Assembly: GCA_022712895.1 (NCBI GenBank)
Contig: JAFLJS010000027.1
Coordinates: 1-39,682 of the forward strand
From: Desulfocapsa sp.
Lineage (GTDB): Bacteria > Desulfobacterota > Desulfobulbia > Desulfobulbales > Desulfocapsaceae
Reading direction: 5' to 3'
Length of the DNA: 39,682 nt
Of the stretch, positions 1-7,856 are shown one piece after another. Made by a program: the position numbers and the translations under genes. The notes below the pieces were generated by a model. That model was given only the letters and a program-made list of their open reading frames with translations. It was not told where the DNA came from and did not search any database. Each line of letters begins with the position of its first letter. Position 1 is the first letter of the stretch.

Positions 1-1213
1 TTCAATCCACACCCCCGTGAAGGGGTGACCTTAGTGTGACTGGCAGTATGGTTACACCAGAGGGGTTTCAATCCACACCCCCGTGAAGGGGTGACGCCGG
101 AACGTGAGCAAAGGGACATTTGCACTAAGTTTCAATCCACACCCCCGTGAAGGGGTGACAAGGCCGAGGAAGTAAAGGCCTTGAGTTCACACCTGTTTCA
201 ATCCACACCCCCGTGAAGGGGTGACAAGCTCCTTACTCATCTGTTTCTCAAGCCTATTGGGTTTCAATCCACACCCCCGTGAAGGGGTGACTCAAGATCA
301 CCTATTTGTTGTCTACTGTTACGCAGTTTCAATCCACACCCCCGTGAAGGGGTGACCGGCAGGAGGATGATCATTTGTTAAAGTAAGATTTGTTTCAATC
401 CACACCCCCGTGAAGGGGTGACTTCGATGCCTAATCACAGCGGCAGCTTCCTGAATCGTTTCAATCCACACCCCCGTGAAGGGGTGACGGTTTTGGTGTT
501 GTTCGGGGCGCTATGGATGTCTCGTTTCAATCCACACCCCCGTGAAGGGGTGACAGGTACTATCCGACTACTCGTTCAGGGTAGAGAAGTTTCAATCCAC
601 ACCCCCGTGAAGGGGTGACATAGTTTCGTAAATCGGTTGTAATACCGAAATACCGTTTCAATCCACACCCCCGTGAAGGGGTGACGGTAATATTGGGGTT
701 AGGTAGTTATGACGGTTTCAGTTTCAATCCACACCCCCGTGAAGGGGTGACTCCAGATGCTCGACGCATGGGCCAAACCATTTCGTGTTTCAATCCACAC
801 CCCCGTGAAGGGGTGACAAAGGATTTAACGCCACCGGGGAAAGCGACATGCGTTTCAATCCACACCCCCGTGAAGGGGTGACTTGTCGAGCAGTAAGTGT
901 ACCATTTATGACAAAACGTTTCAATCCACACCCCCGTGAAGGGGTGACTGTCGATGCACAGCCGATCCGGTAATTTAAAGTTATGTTTCAATCCACACCC
1001 CCGTGAAGGGGTGACCACTTATATTGCCCGTAACAAGTGATGGTTCCAGGGTTTCAATCCACACCCCCGTGAAGGGGTGACTATCGATTTTATAATACCC
1101 GTAAACTTGTATGATTGTTTCAATCCACACCCCCGTGAAGGGGTGACTAATCCACACTAAGTGGTATCCCCATTCAATTTCTGTTTCAATCCACACCCCC
1201 GTGAAGGGGTGAC
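1..1213 (-). CRISPR. Type I-C CRISPR array, 19 repeats (first partial) and 18 spacers
   Basis: Repeats of 31 nt start at 65, 129, 195, 261, 326, 392, 458, 524, 589, 655, 721, 787, 852, 918, 985, 1051, 1117 and 1183; a 29-nt partial repeat occupies 1-29. All copies look identical. On the minus strand the repeat begins GTCACCCC and ends ATTGAAAC, the usual type I-C form, with a CACCCC/GGGGTG stem. Spacers are 33-36 nt (mostly 35) and all differ. The array is transcribed on the minus strand, like the cas genes, and the newest spacer should be 1148-1182, next to the leader. The older end runs off the window, so the true length is unknown. Uniform repeats and unique spacers suggest recent activity. 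Confidence 0.98.
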
Positions 1214-1398
1214 TCCCAATGTGTAGCATCGCGCCACCATTGGGCAAAAACTATATTTTCTGCGAACCTATACGGATAGATAGTTCGAAAAAAATACAGA
1301 CTTTCAAAAAATACTATATTCCTTTGTGTTTTCAAAGAGTAATAATGTGTTGCGAATAACAGGGGGATTTGATGGGTGTTGTATATTCGCAGCAGCAA
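1214..1398 (-). promoter_or_regulatory. CRISPR leader
   Basis: This A+T-rich 185-bp stretch between the cas2 stop and the first full repeat has the position of a leader. On the minus strand a possible promoter is TTGAAA (1330-1335), 16 bp, TATTTT (1308-1313). Next to the first repeat is a perfect 7-bp inverted repeat, CCCAATG (1215-1221) and CATTGGG (1238-1244). An ACTATATT motif behind an A-run occurs twice (ending 1257 and 1320). An 8-bp inverted repeat TGCGAATA/TATTCGCA (1351-1358, 1384-1391) lies just after cas2. The functional role of these elements is inferred. Confidence 0.8.
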
Positions 1399-1689
1399 TT
1401 AAACTAAGAGTACGCCATCCATATCCGTAGCTTCTTTAGCCCCAATATGCTCCACTTTATGTTTCCAGTTGGAGCCAAGAAAATAAAAACGTAAACTATC
1501 TTCTAAAGGATCTATTTCGTCAATTAATCTTTGGCGTAACGTCGTCCATTGTGCAGGATCTATAAGGCATTCAAAGACAGAGTATTGCACCCGCTGGCCA
1601 TAATCTTTGCAGGCTTTGGCTACTCGGCGTAGTCTTTTTGAACCGCCGGGCTCACTGGTTTTAACATCATATGTAACAAGAACCAACAT
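1399..1689 (-). CDS. cas2: CRISPR-associated endonuclease Cas2 (type I-C)
   Basis: Cas2 is the dimeric core of the Cas1-Cas2 integrase that inserts new spacers at the leader end of the array. The 96-residue product has the ferredoxin-like Cas2 start, MLVLVTYDV, with the conserved Asp at residue 8, and a YSVFEC strand typical of the family; length is normal. A GGAG Shine-Dalgarno sequence lies 8 nt before the ATG, inside the end of cas1, and only 4 bp separate the two genes, so they are co-transcribed. It is the last cas gene before the leader. Identification is firm; nuclease activity is not needed for integration in studied systems. Confidence 0.97.
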   Translation of the reverse strand: MLVLVTYDVKTSEPGGSKRLRRVAKACKDYGQRVQYSVFECLIDPAQWTTLRQRLIDEIDPLEDSLRFYFLGSNWKHKVEHIGAKEATDMDGVLLV

Positions 1690-1693
1690 AGTA

Positions 1694-2722
1694 TTATCTC
1701 CAGATCATAGGTGGATAGCCGTCCATGTCACCACGAAAAAATCTGGACAGGAGTAATGCCTGGGTATGAAACAAAAGTCCGGTGGGCATTTTTTCATCAA
1801 TGAAAGGGTGAGTAAGAATTTCCTGTTTCTTTTTCTGATAGACTGTCAGGACAGTTTTTCTGGTTTCGTCATCCATTCGGACACCTCCTCCTGCACTAAT
1901 TTTAAATCCTTTGCTTTTAACCTGACTACGATTGACGAGAGACAGCGCAATCCGATCAACCCATGGGCGAAATTCTTCCATCATATCCAATGCCAAACCA
2001 AATCTTCCAGGTCTGTCTCGATGCAGGTAGCCAACCGCCGGGTCAAGTCCTACGCTTTCAAGGGCTGAGCGAATATCATTCATCAGCATCATATATAGGA
2101 ATGAAAGCAGACAATTAATTCTGTCTAGTGGTGGTCGTCGTGATCTGGTGGTAAAATAGAAGTCTTTTTTATTCTGTAAAATCAGATTGTCGAAGAATTG
2201 AAAGTAAACATGGCTGGCGTCACCTTCGACTCCACGAATTGTATCAAGATCAAGATTTCTTTTTAAGCGATCCAGAGAATGATTAAGTCTGGAAATGGCC
2301 TCTTTCAAGGACTTTCTGTCTAACCGATCTGCATGGTCACGTCCCATCCGTTTGAGATTGTGGCGAGAGTTTGCAATTTTGGCTGTAATGAATGATGATG
2401 CCAGTTGTGCTGAAAATTTCATGTCATCGGCAAAGCGGTACTGTTGGCGGCGAAGCAAGACATTGCCGGAAACAGCTCCCTGCACCCTTGCCAGAAACTT
2501 GCCATATTCAGTATGGAAACTAAAGCTCACTCCTCGTTCTCCACAAAAACCAAGTAAGAATGGACTCGCACCAATATTGCCAAAACAGACGATGGATTCC
2601 AGAGTGTGAATGGGAAGTTGCAAGCGGACTTTTCTCTCTATTTTGACCACGACAGTTTCACCTTCTTTGGCCAAGTATGCACCTTGGGTGGTCACAAACA
2701 GAGTATTTAGGTGCTTTTTCAT
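1694..2722 (-). CDS. cas1: CRISPR-associated integrase Cas1 (type I-C)
   Basis: Cas1 is the metal-dependent integrase of spacer acquisition. An upstream ATG at 2785 would add 21 residues, but family proteins begin MKKHLNTLFVTTQGAYL, so the start at 2722 (342 residues) is preferred. That ATG overlaps the cas4 TGA as ATGA, giving translational coupling. Visible active-site residues, numbered from this start, are Glu166 (VEGDAS), His234 (GYLHRDRPGR) and Glu249 (DMMEEFRP). The N-terminal beta-domain and C-terminal alpha-domain are both complete. Together with Cas4 and Cas2 it forms the adaptation module; type I-C Cas4 selects PAM-containing prespacers. Confidence 0.97.
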   Translation of the reverse strand: MKKHLNTLFVTTQGAYLAKEGETVVVKIERKVRLQLPIHTLESIVCFGNIGASPFLLGFCGERGVSFSFHTEYGKFLARVQGAVSGNVLLRRQQYRFADDMKFSAQLASSFITAKIANSRHNLKRMGRDHADRLDRKSLKEAISRLNHSLDRLKRNLDLDTIRGVEGDASHVYFQFFDNLILQNKKDFYFTTRSRRPPLDRINCLLSFLYMMLMNDIRSALESVGLDPAVGYLHRDRPGRFGLALDMMEEFRPWVDRIALSLVNRSQVKSKGFKISAGGGVRMDDETRKTVLTVYQKKKQEILTHPFIDEKMPTGLLFHTQALLLSRFFRGDMDGYPPMIWR

Positions 2723-3354
2723 GCTAACATCCTCGACAGGTAGTTTTTCACTGTTCGCTTTTTTACCAAAGTAGATGGCAGACATATTTCTTCAAAAGAA
2801 CAATTATGACATTTCTTAGAGTATTCGGGCATGGGAGTGATAGCTGAGGCGATAAGTTGGTGTAGCCTGGTGACGCTTTTTATTGTCACCCGGCGTAGTT
2901 TGTTGTCAAAGAGTATTTCTGTTCGTCGATGATTTTTTCCGTAATATAAAGCGCCAGTCTGGATGGTGGCGTTTGTCATCTCTTCTATGCACATGGCCTG
3001 GGCGCAAAGCTGGACGACATCAGAATGATCCTGTTTGGGTTTACCTCTTTTGTATTCCACCGGATAGGGAATCCAGTCGCCACCAATTTTATAAAATTCA
3101 ACCACATCAGCTCGTCCAGTTATTCCAAGTTTCATGGAACGGAGCGGCAAATCGTATTCGATACGTTTTTTACTCCGAGATTCTGAGCCAGCCCTGTGGA
3201 CACGATCATGCATTATTCTGCCCTCAGCGGTGAGTCTGTTTTCAAGCCATAATTGTTCGATGTGAATAAGGGCACACTGTCTGGGGCAGAAAAGTAAATG
3301 TTGCAAGGCAGAAATCATTAACAAGTCATCTTCCTGAAATATAAATTCGCTCAT
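2719..3354 (-). CDS. cas4: CRISPR-associated exonuclease Cas4 (type I-C)
   Basis: Cas4 is a RecB-like Fe-S nuclease that trims prespacers and sets their PAM orientation for Cas1-Cas2. The 211-residue product shows the iron-sulfur cysteines Cys23 (or 27) and Cys182, Cys185 and Cys191. The PD-(D/E)XK core is Asp83 (GRADVVEF), Glu100 and Lys102 (PVEYKRGK), followed by the QxxxY-like helix around Gln115. It overlaps cas1 by 4 bp downstream and the Bro-N/DinD-like gene by 4 bp upstream (ATGA in each case), so all three are translationally coupled. The start has only a weak A-rich Shine-Dalgarno sequence, consistent with coupling. Length is normal and all key residues are present. Confidence 0.96.
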   Translation of the reverse strand: MSEFIFQEDDLLMISALQHLLFCPRQCALIHIEQLWLENRLTAEGRIMHDRVHRAGSESRSKKRIEYDLPLRSMKLGITGRADVVEFYKIGGDWIPYPVEYKRGKPKQDHSDVVQLCAQAMCIEEMTNATIQTGALYYGKNHRRTEILFDNKLRRVTIKSVTRLHQLIASAITPMPEYSKKCHNCSFEEICLPSTLVKKRTVKNYLSRMLA

Positions 3355-4184
3355 TTCTTTTTCTGACTCAGTCGTCTTTGACGTTCCGGTTCCGTTAGAT
3401 AATTCTTAGAACTGATAACGTCAGAGCCTGTTTCGAGTTCGAGGTTTTTTCGGGCATCCCCAGCTATGGTACCGCCTTTATTGGAGGCAACCTTATTTTT
3501 AACAAATCCTTGAGCATCTTGCTTACGGGCAATCTCTGTGGTGGCGGCTTCACCAAGCATGGAAAAAATGAGTTCAAGGTCGGTCATGTGATCCCGAAGG
3601 TTTTGACGGTTCAATCCTTTGTGTCGTTTGTACTCGGCAGGAGTCATACCAAAGGCGGCCTTTGAAATTTCTGCGGTCAAAATGGTATATTCGGGCGATT
3701 CTTTTACTCCACGATCTGTCCACTCATCGGTGAGCTCTGCCCGAATGGCAATGCCCCGCATTCTCTTTTCAATCCAGTTTTCAGAATAGCCTTTGGCACG
3801 ATAGATTTCTTTTGTACGTTTACTGGCAAGCTCAGGATCTTCAATCTCCTGAACCCGTTCGTAACCTACTTTTGCCAGCCAGCGTTTGAATGGTTCTGCC
3901 TTTGGAGAGGGGATAGACTGGATAATACGGAAAACGCCTTCGGTGTTGGCACAGTTGATTTTTCGTGTCTTACCATCTTGAGTTCGCAAAGGAAGGGGGG
4001 TACAAATTGTACCCCAGTAGGAGTTCAATTCGCTATCTCGTTGGCGCATCTTTTTTACATATTGTTTAGGGTCGGCACTTACGGTTAAAGTTGCAACAAT
4101 GTCCACAACAGCGAACCACCATTCATCGCTGTGGAGGGTGCGCCTGATTTCGCTGCCTTTAAATATGGCTAGTTTGGTTTCCAT
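3351..4184 (-). CDS. Bro-N / DinD-like protein encoded inside the cas operon
   Basis: This 277-residue protein has an N-terminal Bro-N-like domain (about residues 1-100: METKLAIFKGSEIRR, EWWFAVVDIV, then SPKAEPFKRWLAKVGYERVQ). Its C-terminal region around HKGLNRQNLRDHMTDLELIF resembles the second half of E. coli DinD (KGLKKNQKILDHM). Bro-N proteins are common phage antirepressors; DinD is an SOS-induced protein reported to inhibit RecA. Neither is a known part of type I-C. It lies 50+ bp after cas7c and overlaps cas4 by 4 bp, so it is co-transcribed. An upstream ATG at 4217 would add 11 residues but abuts a hairpin; the 4184 start has AAAGGG upstream and matches relatives. A function in adaptation, repair or cas regulation is inference; it may also be a passenger gene. 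Confidence 0.85.
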   Translation of the reverse strand: METKLAIFKGSEIRRTLHSDEWWFAVVDIVATLTVSADPKQYVKKMRQRDSELNSYWGTICTPLPLRTQDGKTRKINCANTEGVFRIIQSIPSPKAEPFKRWLAKVGYERVQEIEDPELASKRTKEIYRAKGYSENWIEKRMRGIAIRAELTDEWTDRGVKESPEYTILTAEISKAAFGMTPAEYKRHKGLNRQNLRDHMTDLELIFSMLGEAATTEIARKQDAQGFVKNKVASNKGGTIAGDARKNLELETGSDVISSKNYLTEPERQRRLSQKKK

Positions 4185-4219
4185 AAGATAAACCCTTTTT
4201 TTGAGGACATATTCCATGT

Positions 4220-4251
4220 AATCAGTAGCCAGAAGAAATGAGCTACTGATT
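4220..4251 (-). promoter_or_regulatory. Perfect 10-bp hairpin between cas7c and the Bro-N/DinD-like gene
   Basis: AATCAGTAGC (4220-4229 plus strand) pairs exactly with GCTACTGATT (4242-4251) around a 12-nt loop. In the minus-strand operon mRNA there is no U-run after it, so it is not an ordinary terminator for cas7c. A run of five T follows on the plus strand, where it could end antisense transcripts. It may protect the 3' end of the effector-gene segment or modulate reading into the downstream gene (inference). Confidence 0.6.
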
Positions 4252-4267
4252 TTTCAGTTTTCAGACG

Positions 4268-5128
4268 TTACAGTACTGTTATTCCATTAGGCAGATCCCC
4301 AACCACTTCAATATCGGTATATTCAGAAAACGCTCTGGCTGGTTTTTCAGGATTTTTCAGGATTGGATTAGCAACCATCTCAAAGAGTTGTTGAGCTGAG
4401 GCATTCCCAAGAGCAGAGTCATGCTTAAAAATAATCAGTTTTCTTGTCCCCATCAGCCCACGTGCTGCGGAACGATCATGGTCAAACATGTCTCGTAGAG
4501 CATGCCAGAAGAGATCGAGATCCTCTTCTGAAAATCCTGTTTGACTGGCTAAGTGGGGAGAGATAAAGCCGTGGGCACGATAAAGGGCATAAGGTACAGT
4601 GTATTTGCGTCCCATTGTTCGATTGTCACCCTTCTGCTTTTCGGCATCAGCTTCTGTGGTCACAGCCATTCTGGTGATTGAATGTTCAGTAGCTATGATC
4701 GGGTCAACTGATCTTGAAAAAGTAAGTTGAACCGGTCCTCGTACCTGTCCGGCATTTTTCCCTGTACTCATCACTGCCCCAAAGGTTCTTATATCATAGT
4801 AATTAGAACACATCCATTGCCGTGCAGACTCAACTTTGTCAGCAGGTTTCTTCTGTTTTTTAACTTCTTCGGTTTCATACGATTTATCAATTAGAGTGTT
4901 AAGAACCGCTTTTTCTTTCACAAAAATATCAAATGGACTTTTTGCTTCCTTAACTAGATGGACAAAGTTTCTTACCTTTCTTTTCAAGCAGACGTCCGTT
5001 ACAAGTCCGTATCCTGTTTCGGCATCCATTCGTGGTAAATTACCTGCATCAGGATCACCATTGGGGTTACCATCTTGAACATCAAAAAACAGCACAAAGT
5101 CGTAACGATTTTTTATAACTTCAGACAT
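4268..5128 (-). CDS. cas7c: Cas7c (Csd2), Cascade backbone subunit
   Basis: Cas7c forms the helical backbone of the type I-C Cascade complex, coating the crRNA spacer. The 286-residue product carries the typical N-terminal strand and glycine-rich loop ([19 protein letters not shown]) followed by LPRMD and [14 protein letters not shown], all characteristic of Csd2/Csh2 RAMP proteins. A strong AAGGAG Shine-Dalgarno sequence precedes the ATG, as expected for a subunit needed in several copies. It begins 12 bp after cas8c. A 50-bp or longer gap with a hairpin follows before the next gene, marking a possible break between effector and adaptation halves of the operon. Confidence 0.97.
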   Translation of the reverse strand: MSEVIKNRYDFVLFFDVQDGNPNGDPDAGNLPRMDAETGYGLVTDVCLKRKVRNFVHLVKEAKSPFDIFVKEKAVLNTLIDKSYETEEVKKQKKPADKVESARQWMCSNYYDIRTFGAVMSTGKNAGQVRGPVQLTFSRSVDPIIATEHSITRMAVTTEADAEKQKGDNRTMGRKYTVPYALYRAHGFISPHLASQTGFSEEDLDLFWHALRDMFDHDRSAARGLMGTRKLIIFKHDSALGNASAQQLFEMVANPILKNPEKPARAFSEYTDIEVVGDLPNGITVL

Positions 5129-5140
5129 AACTCTCTCCTT

Positions 5141-5662
5141 TTATTTTTTATCTTCTTTTTTAGTAAATAAATCCTGACGCTGATGATAATATCCCACTGC
5201 AAAACGGGCCTGAGCCTCAAGGGGTAAATGGGAAGGGATTTCCTCGATACCGCTGAATATTTCAGCCAGCAGTGTTTCAAAATAGATACCGGCACCACCT
5301 TTTAGTTTGGCAAGATGGTGATTTTTTAATTTTAATAATTGGGGAAATACCGAGACTGGGGAGCTTGATGCTGCACCATAAAATCGTTCACGAATAGTTT
5401 CCTTACCCTGCGCCCGCTGTTGGATATTCTCAAGGACAGCAAACAAACGCCCCAACCTGTAGGCTGGGTTTATATTATCTTTATCAAGTGACACGGAGAT
5501 CTCCTCTTTAGTTACTTTCTTGTAATAACGATTTTTACGATTTATATAGGCTTTCAGGATGGCGGCCCGAATGCGGTTCACCCGCCGTTCAGCCCGAATC
5601 CGACGCATACATTGCTGAAATAGAGTGGCCGGATATGGTTTGCCTGCAAGAATTGCCTGCAT
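5141..5662 (-). CDS. cas11c: Cas11c small subunit, internal in-frame start within cas8c
   Basis: Type I-C systems are known to make a separate small subunit from an internal start in cas8c. Here an in-frame ATG at 5662 opens a 173-residue product beginning MQAILAGKPYPATLFQQCMR, rich in Arg and Lys, matching the expected domain. An AGGTG sequence lies 5 nt before this ATG on the minus strand and would serve as its ribosome-binding site. The product would line the Cascade belly and stabilise the non-target strand. The start is predicted from sequence and analogy only. Confidence 0.65.
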   Translation of the reverse strand: MQAILAGKPYPATLFQQCMRRIRAERRVNRIRAAILKAYINRKNRYYKKVTKEEISVSLDKDNINPAYRLGRLFAVLENIQQRAQGKETIRERFYGAASSSPVSVFPQLLKLKNHHLAKLKGGAGIYFETLLAEIFSGIEEIPSHLPLEAQARFAVGYYHQRQDLFTKKEDKK

Positions 5663-7105
5663 AACAGCACCTGGTAAATTGGGTGGAACATTACTGATCT
5701 TAAAATCAAAAGCGGTATGGGATAACAACCTATGGAGAGAAAAAAATTCTTTATCTTTATCCGAACGCACAATCTCCAGATCATCAAAATGGCTTTTAAT
5801 CTTTTCCGCAAACTGGAGAACTGTTCCTTGTGACCAAAAACGCACTGAGATTCGGGCGGCATTGGGGGAAAGCCCCAGAACATAGAAGGGAATTTCATTT
5901 TCAGACGCAAGACTTCCTGAAAGAATACTTTCATACAGGGCGCGGACAGCTTTGATTCCAACATCTGGGTCGTCACAATCCTTTGGCGGCTCACTAAAAA
6001 AGAGATTGAAATTAGATTCAATAGGGGTAGTCTTCCCAGCCCAGAAAACGGTGGTTGAATCACCGACAAAAATACGGTTTTCGCTATTGATAAGCGTTGA
6101 CAACGCTGTGGTGTAGGCCGCCTGGGCATATTTTCCAACAGGAGCATTAAACCCTTGTTCCTTGCCGTAAGAGTCATAACCGGATGACTTCTGAAAACTG
6201 ACAAGGCCAGCCGTACTCTTTCCTCCAGGAATAGCCGTAGCGGTATGAAGTCGTTGGATCGGCTGTTTTTTTCCAGTCACCAGACAATATGATTCGTAAC
6301 TCTCTGTTTCATCAGGAACTAGAGCCACTGATTTCTGATAGGCAATTACGGTCGCCCGTTCAGGAACCACACCCGCCTCACCATCAAGGCGAAAGGTTAA
6401 GTTGCAGCCATTAATCTCACGACAATCACGCCAGGAGTCAAAGGTAAACACCTTCTTGTATTCAGATGTCTCATAAAATGAGACAACTGCGGCAACACCC
6501 TCGTCTTTCAATACTTCTGGTGGAAGTGTGGCTATTTTTTTTTGAAAAGTGCCCAGCTGCTTGCTGGCCATTTCCTGCTCTTTTTGGTAGGTTGTCGTAG
6601 CTGTTGAGATCTCCGTGGCTAATTGCAGGTATTCAGGCAGCTTCAAAAGAAGTTTTCGAAATGAACCTAAGTTCCGCATGGTTGACTCAGGATTATCATC
6701 AAAACTCTCACAAAAACTCACAACGTCTACAATAGCCTTATCCTGTTTTTTCTCCCCGGAAAGCAGTTCGAATTGCTTGCGAACCTGCTTTATTGATTTA
6801 ATGGTATCTTTTTTGCTTTCACCCTTGGAATGCCCCAAAACATAGCCAAAATGATCCCATAATAAACAAGCTGTGGCCCAGGAATTTTTACCACTTCGTC
6901 CTTCAACCTTGGGAAGTAAAAACCTCCTCCCCACAAGCTTTTTCCCAATTTTTTCCCGAGTATCCTGCAAATCAACCATTCGGCCTTGCCGATCAAGGAT
7001 AATTACAAAGGGAATTTCTTTCCAGGCAAAACCGATGGGGGCAATTTTCGAGTTTGGTTCTGCGGCTCTCCGTTCATAATATTCACAAAGTGCTTGTAAT
7101 ATCAT
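5141..7105 (-). CDS. cas8c: Cas8c (Csd1), Cascade large subunit
   Basis: Cas8c recognises the PAM and recruits Cas3 in type I-C. The 654-residue product starts MILQALCEYYERR and contains the family landmarks ATACLLWDHFGYVLG and the segment around YCLVTGKKQPIQRLH. It is somewhat longer than many relatives (about 580-620). It overlaps cas5c by 4 bp (ATGA) upstream and is followed after 12 bp by cas7c. Its last 173 codons form a basic helical domain that can be made separately as Cas11c (separate entry). No frameshift or loss is seen. Confidence 0.96.
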   Translation of the reverse strand: MILQALCEYYERRAAEPNSKIAPIGFAWKEIPFVIILDRQGRMVDLQDTREKIGKKLVGRRFLLPKVEGRSGKNSWATACLLWDHFGYVLGHSKGESKKDTIKSIKQVRKQFELLSGEKKQDKAIVDVVSFCESFDDNPESTMRNLGSFRKLLLKLPEYLQLATEISTATTTYQKEQEMASKQLGTFQKKIATLPPEVLKDEGVAAVVSFYETSEYKKVFTFDSWRDCREINGCNLTFRLDGEAGVVPERATVIAYQKSVALVPDETESYESYCLVTGKKQPIQRLHTATAIPGGKSTAGLVSFQKSSGYDSYGKEQGFNAPVGKYAQAAYTTALSTLINSENRIFVGDSTTVFWAGKTTPIESNFNLFFSEPPKDCDDPDVGIKAVRALYESILSGSLASENEIPFYVLGLSPNAARISVRFWSQGTVLQFAEKIKSHFDDLEIVRSDKDKEFFSLHRLLSHTAFDFKISNVPPNLPGAVMQAILAGKPYPATLFQQCMRRIRAERRVNRIRAAILKAYINRKNRYYKKVTKEEISVSLDKDNINPAYRLGRLFAVLENIQQRAQGKETIRERFYGAASSSPVSVFPQLLKLKNHHLAKLKGGAGIYFETLLAEIFSGIEEIPSHLPLEAQARFAVGYYHQRQDLFTKKEDKK

Positions 7106-7842
7106 TTGCGAACCTCCTCGCTTTCCCAGTCAGGGACAGCAATTCGCCCATTAACGAGTTTCGGACGATAAAAGGCCGGAGTCGGATTTTCAGGATCACT
7201 AAAATCTAGATCATAGAGCATAAAGCCAAGATCACGACTGTCCTGGACAGGTCTGGCCTTTTCCTGATCAGGATGATCAACCAATCGAAAAAAAGCAGAA
7301 AACTCCCGACACCCCAGATAAGGTTGGGTAAAACATTGGCCTTTACGTGCCCGACGTTCAAACATGGCCAGATATTTCCCGGGATTTTCATCTCTACCAT
7401 TCTGCCAGGCCGTGAGGGTTTCACCTATCTGTTCCTTTTCCCCCTCATCCCAAAGTTGAACCGGAACCTGACAATAACTTTTCTTCCGTTTACGAACCGG
7501 GATATACTCAAGCCAGGCATGAATTCGATAATGCACATCACGCAGGAACAAACTGGCCCGTTGTTGTCTGTTTGATTCAATAAAGATTTCTTTTGCCCGT
7601 TTAGAGGCTAGCGCTCCAACCTCATTACGACGCACAGAAATCCAGTTAATGGGGGTTAGCACCTCTATTTCCCGAATATGCCACCTGATTGCTGGTTTCC
7701 AGAAAATCGCCTCAAAAATAGCCCGAGCTGAAGAGGGTGTGATCACATCATAACTCACCCGTTCAACCTTCATCTCTGGTCGGGTAAAGCAGGCATAATC
7801 ACCCCACACCTCCAAACAGAATGTTTTTTCTTTTTTTGACAT
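7102..7842 (-). CDS. cas5c: Cas5c (Cas5d), crRNA-processing endoribonuclease
   Basis: In type I-C, Cas5c replaces Cas6: it cuts pre-crRNA in the repeat and stays on the 5' handle in Cascade. The product has the family pattern FCLEVWGDYACFTRPEMKVE followed by SYDVITPSSARAIFEAIFWK, then the LRDVHYRIHA strand. The first ATG is at 7857 (251 residues), overlapping the cas3 TAA. However, GGAGG lies 8 nt before the ATG at 7842, which gives 246 residues and is the better start. The gene overlaps cas8c by 4 bp. The expected substrate is the minus-strand repeat RNA; the cut should leave an 11-nt 5' tag ending ATTGAAAC. Confidence 0.95.
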   Translation of the reverse strand: MSKKEKTFCLEVWGDYACFTRPEMKVERVSYDVITPSSARAIFEAIFWKPAIRWHIREIEVLTPINWISVRRNEVGALASKRAKEIFIESNRQQRASLFLRDVHYRIHAWLEYIPVRKRKKSYCQVPVQLWDEGEKEQIGETLTAWQNGRDENPGKYLAMFERRARKGQCFTQPYLGCREFSAFFRLVDHPDQEKARPVQDSRDLGFMLYDLDFSDPENPTPAFYRPKLVNGRIAVPDWESEEVRK

Positions 7843-7856
7843 AGGCATTGCCTCCA

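Noticed and set aside
1148-1182. AATCCACAC inside the newest spacer, shared with the repeat
   Set aside because: A 9-nt match without the rest of the repeat; spacer length is normal, so coincidence is sufficient.
418-1247. Open frames across the CRISPR array on both strands (repeated NPHPREGVT or SHPFTGVWIET peptides)
   Set aside because: They are translations of the repeat unit with spacers between; there is no ribosome-binding pattern and they belong to the array.
5578-6204. 208-codon minus-strand frame in another frame of cas8c
   Set aside because: Overlaps conserved Cas8c sequence; no family match.
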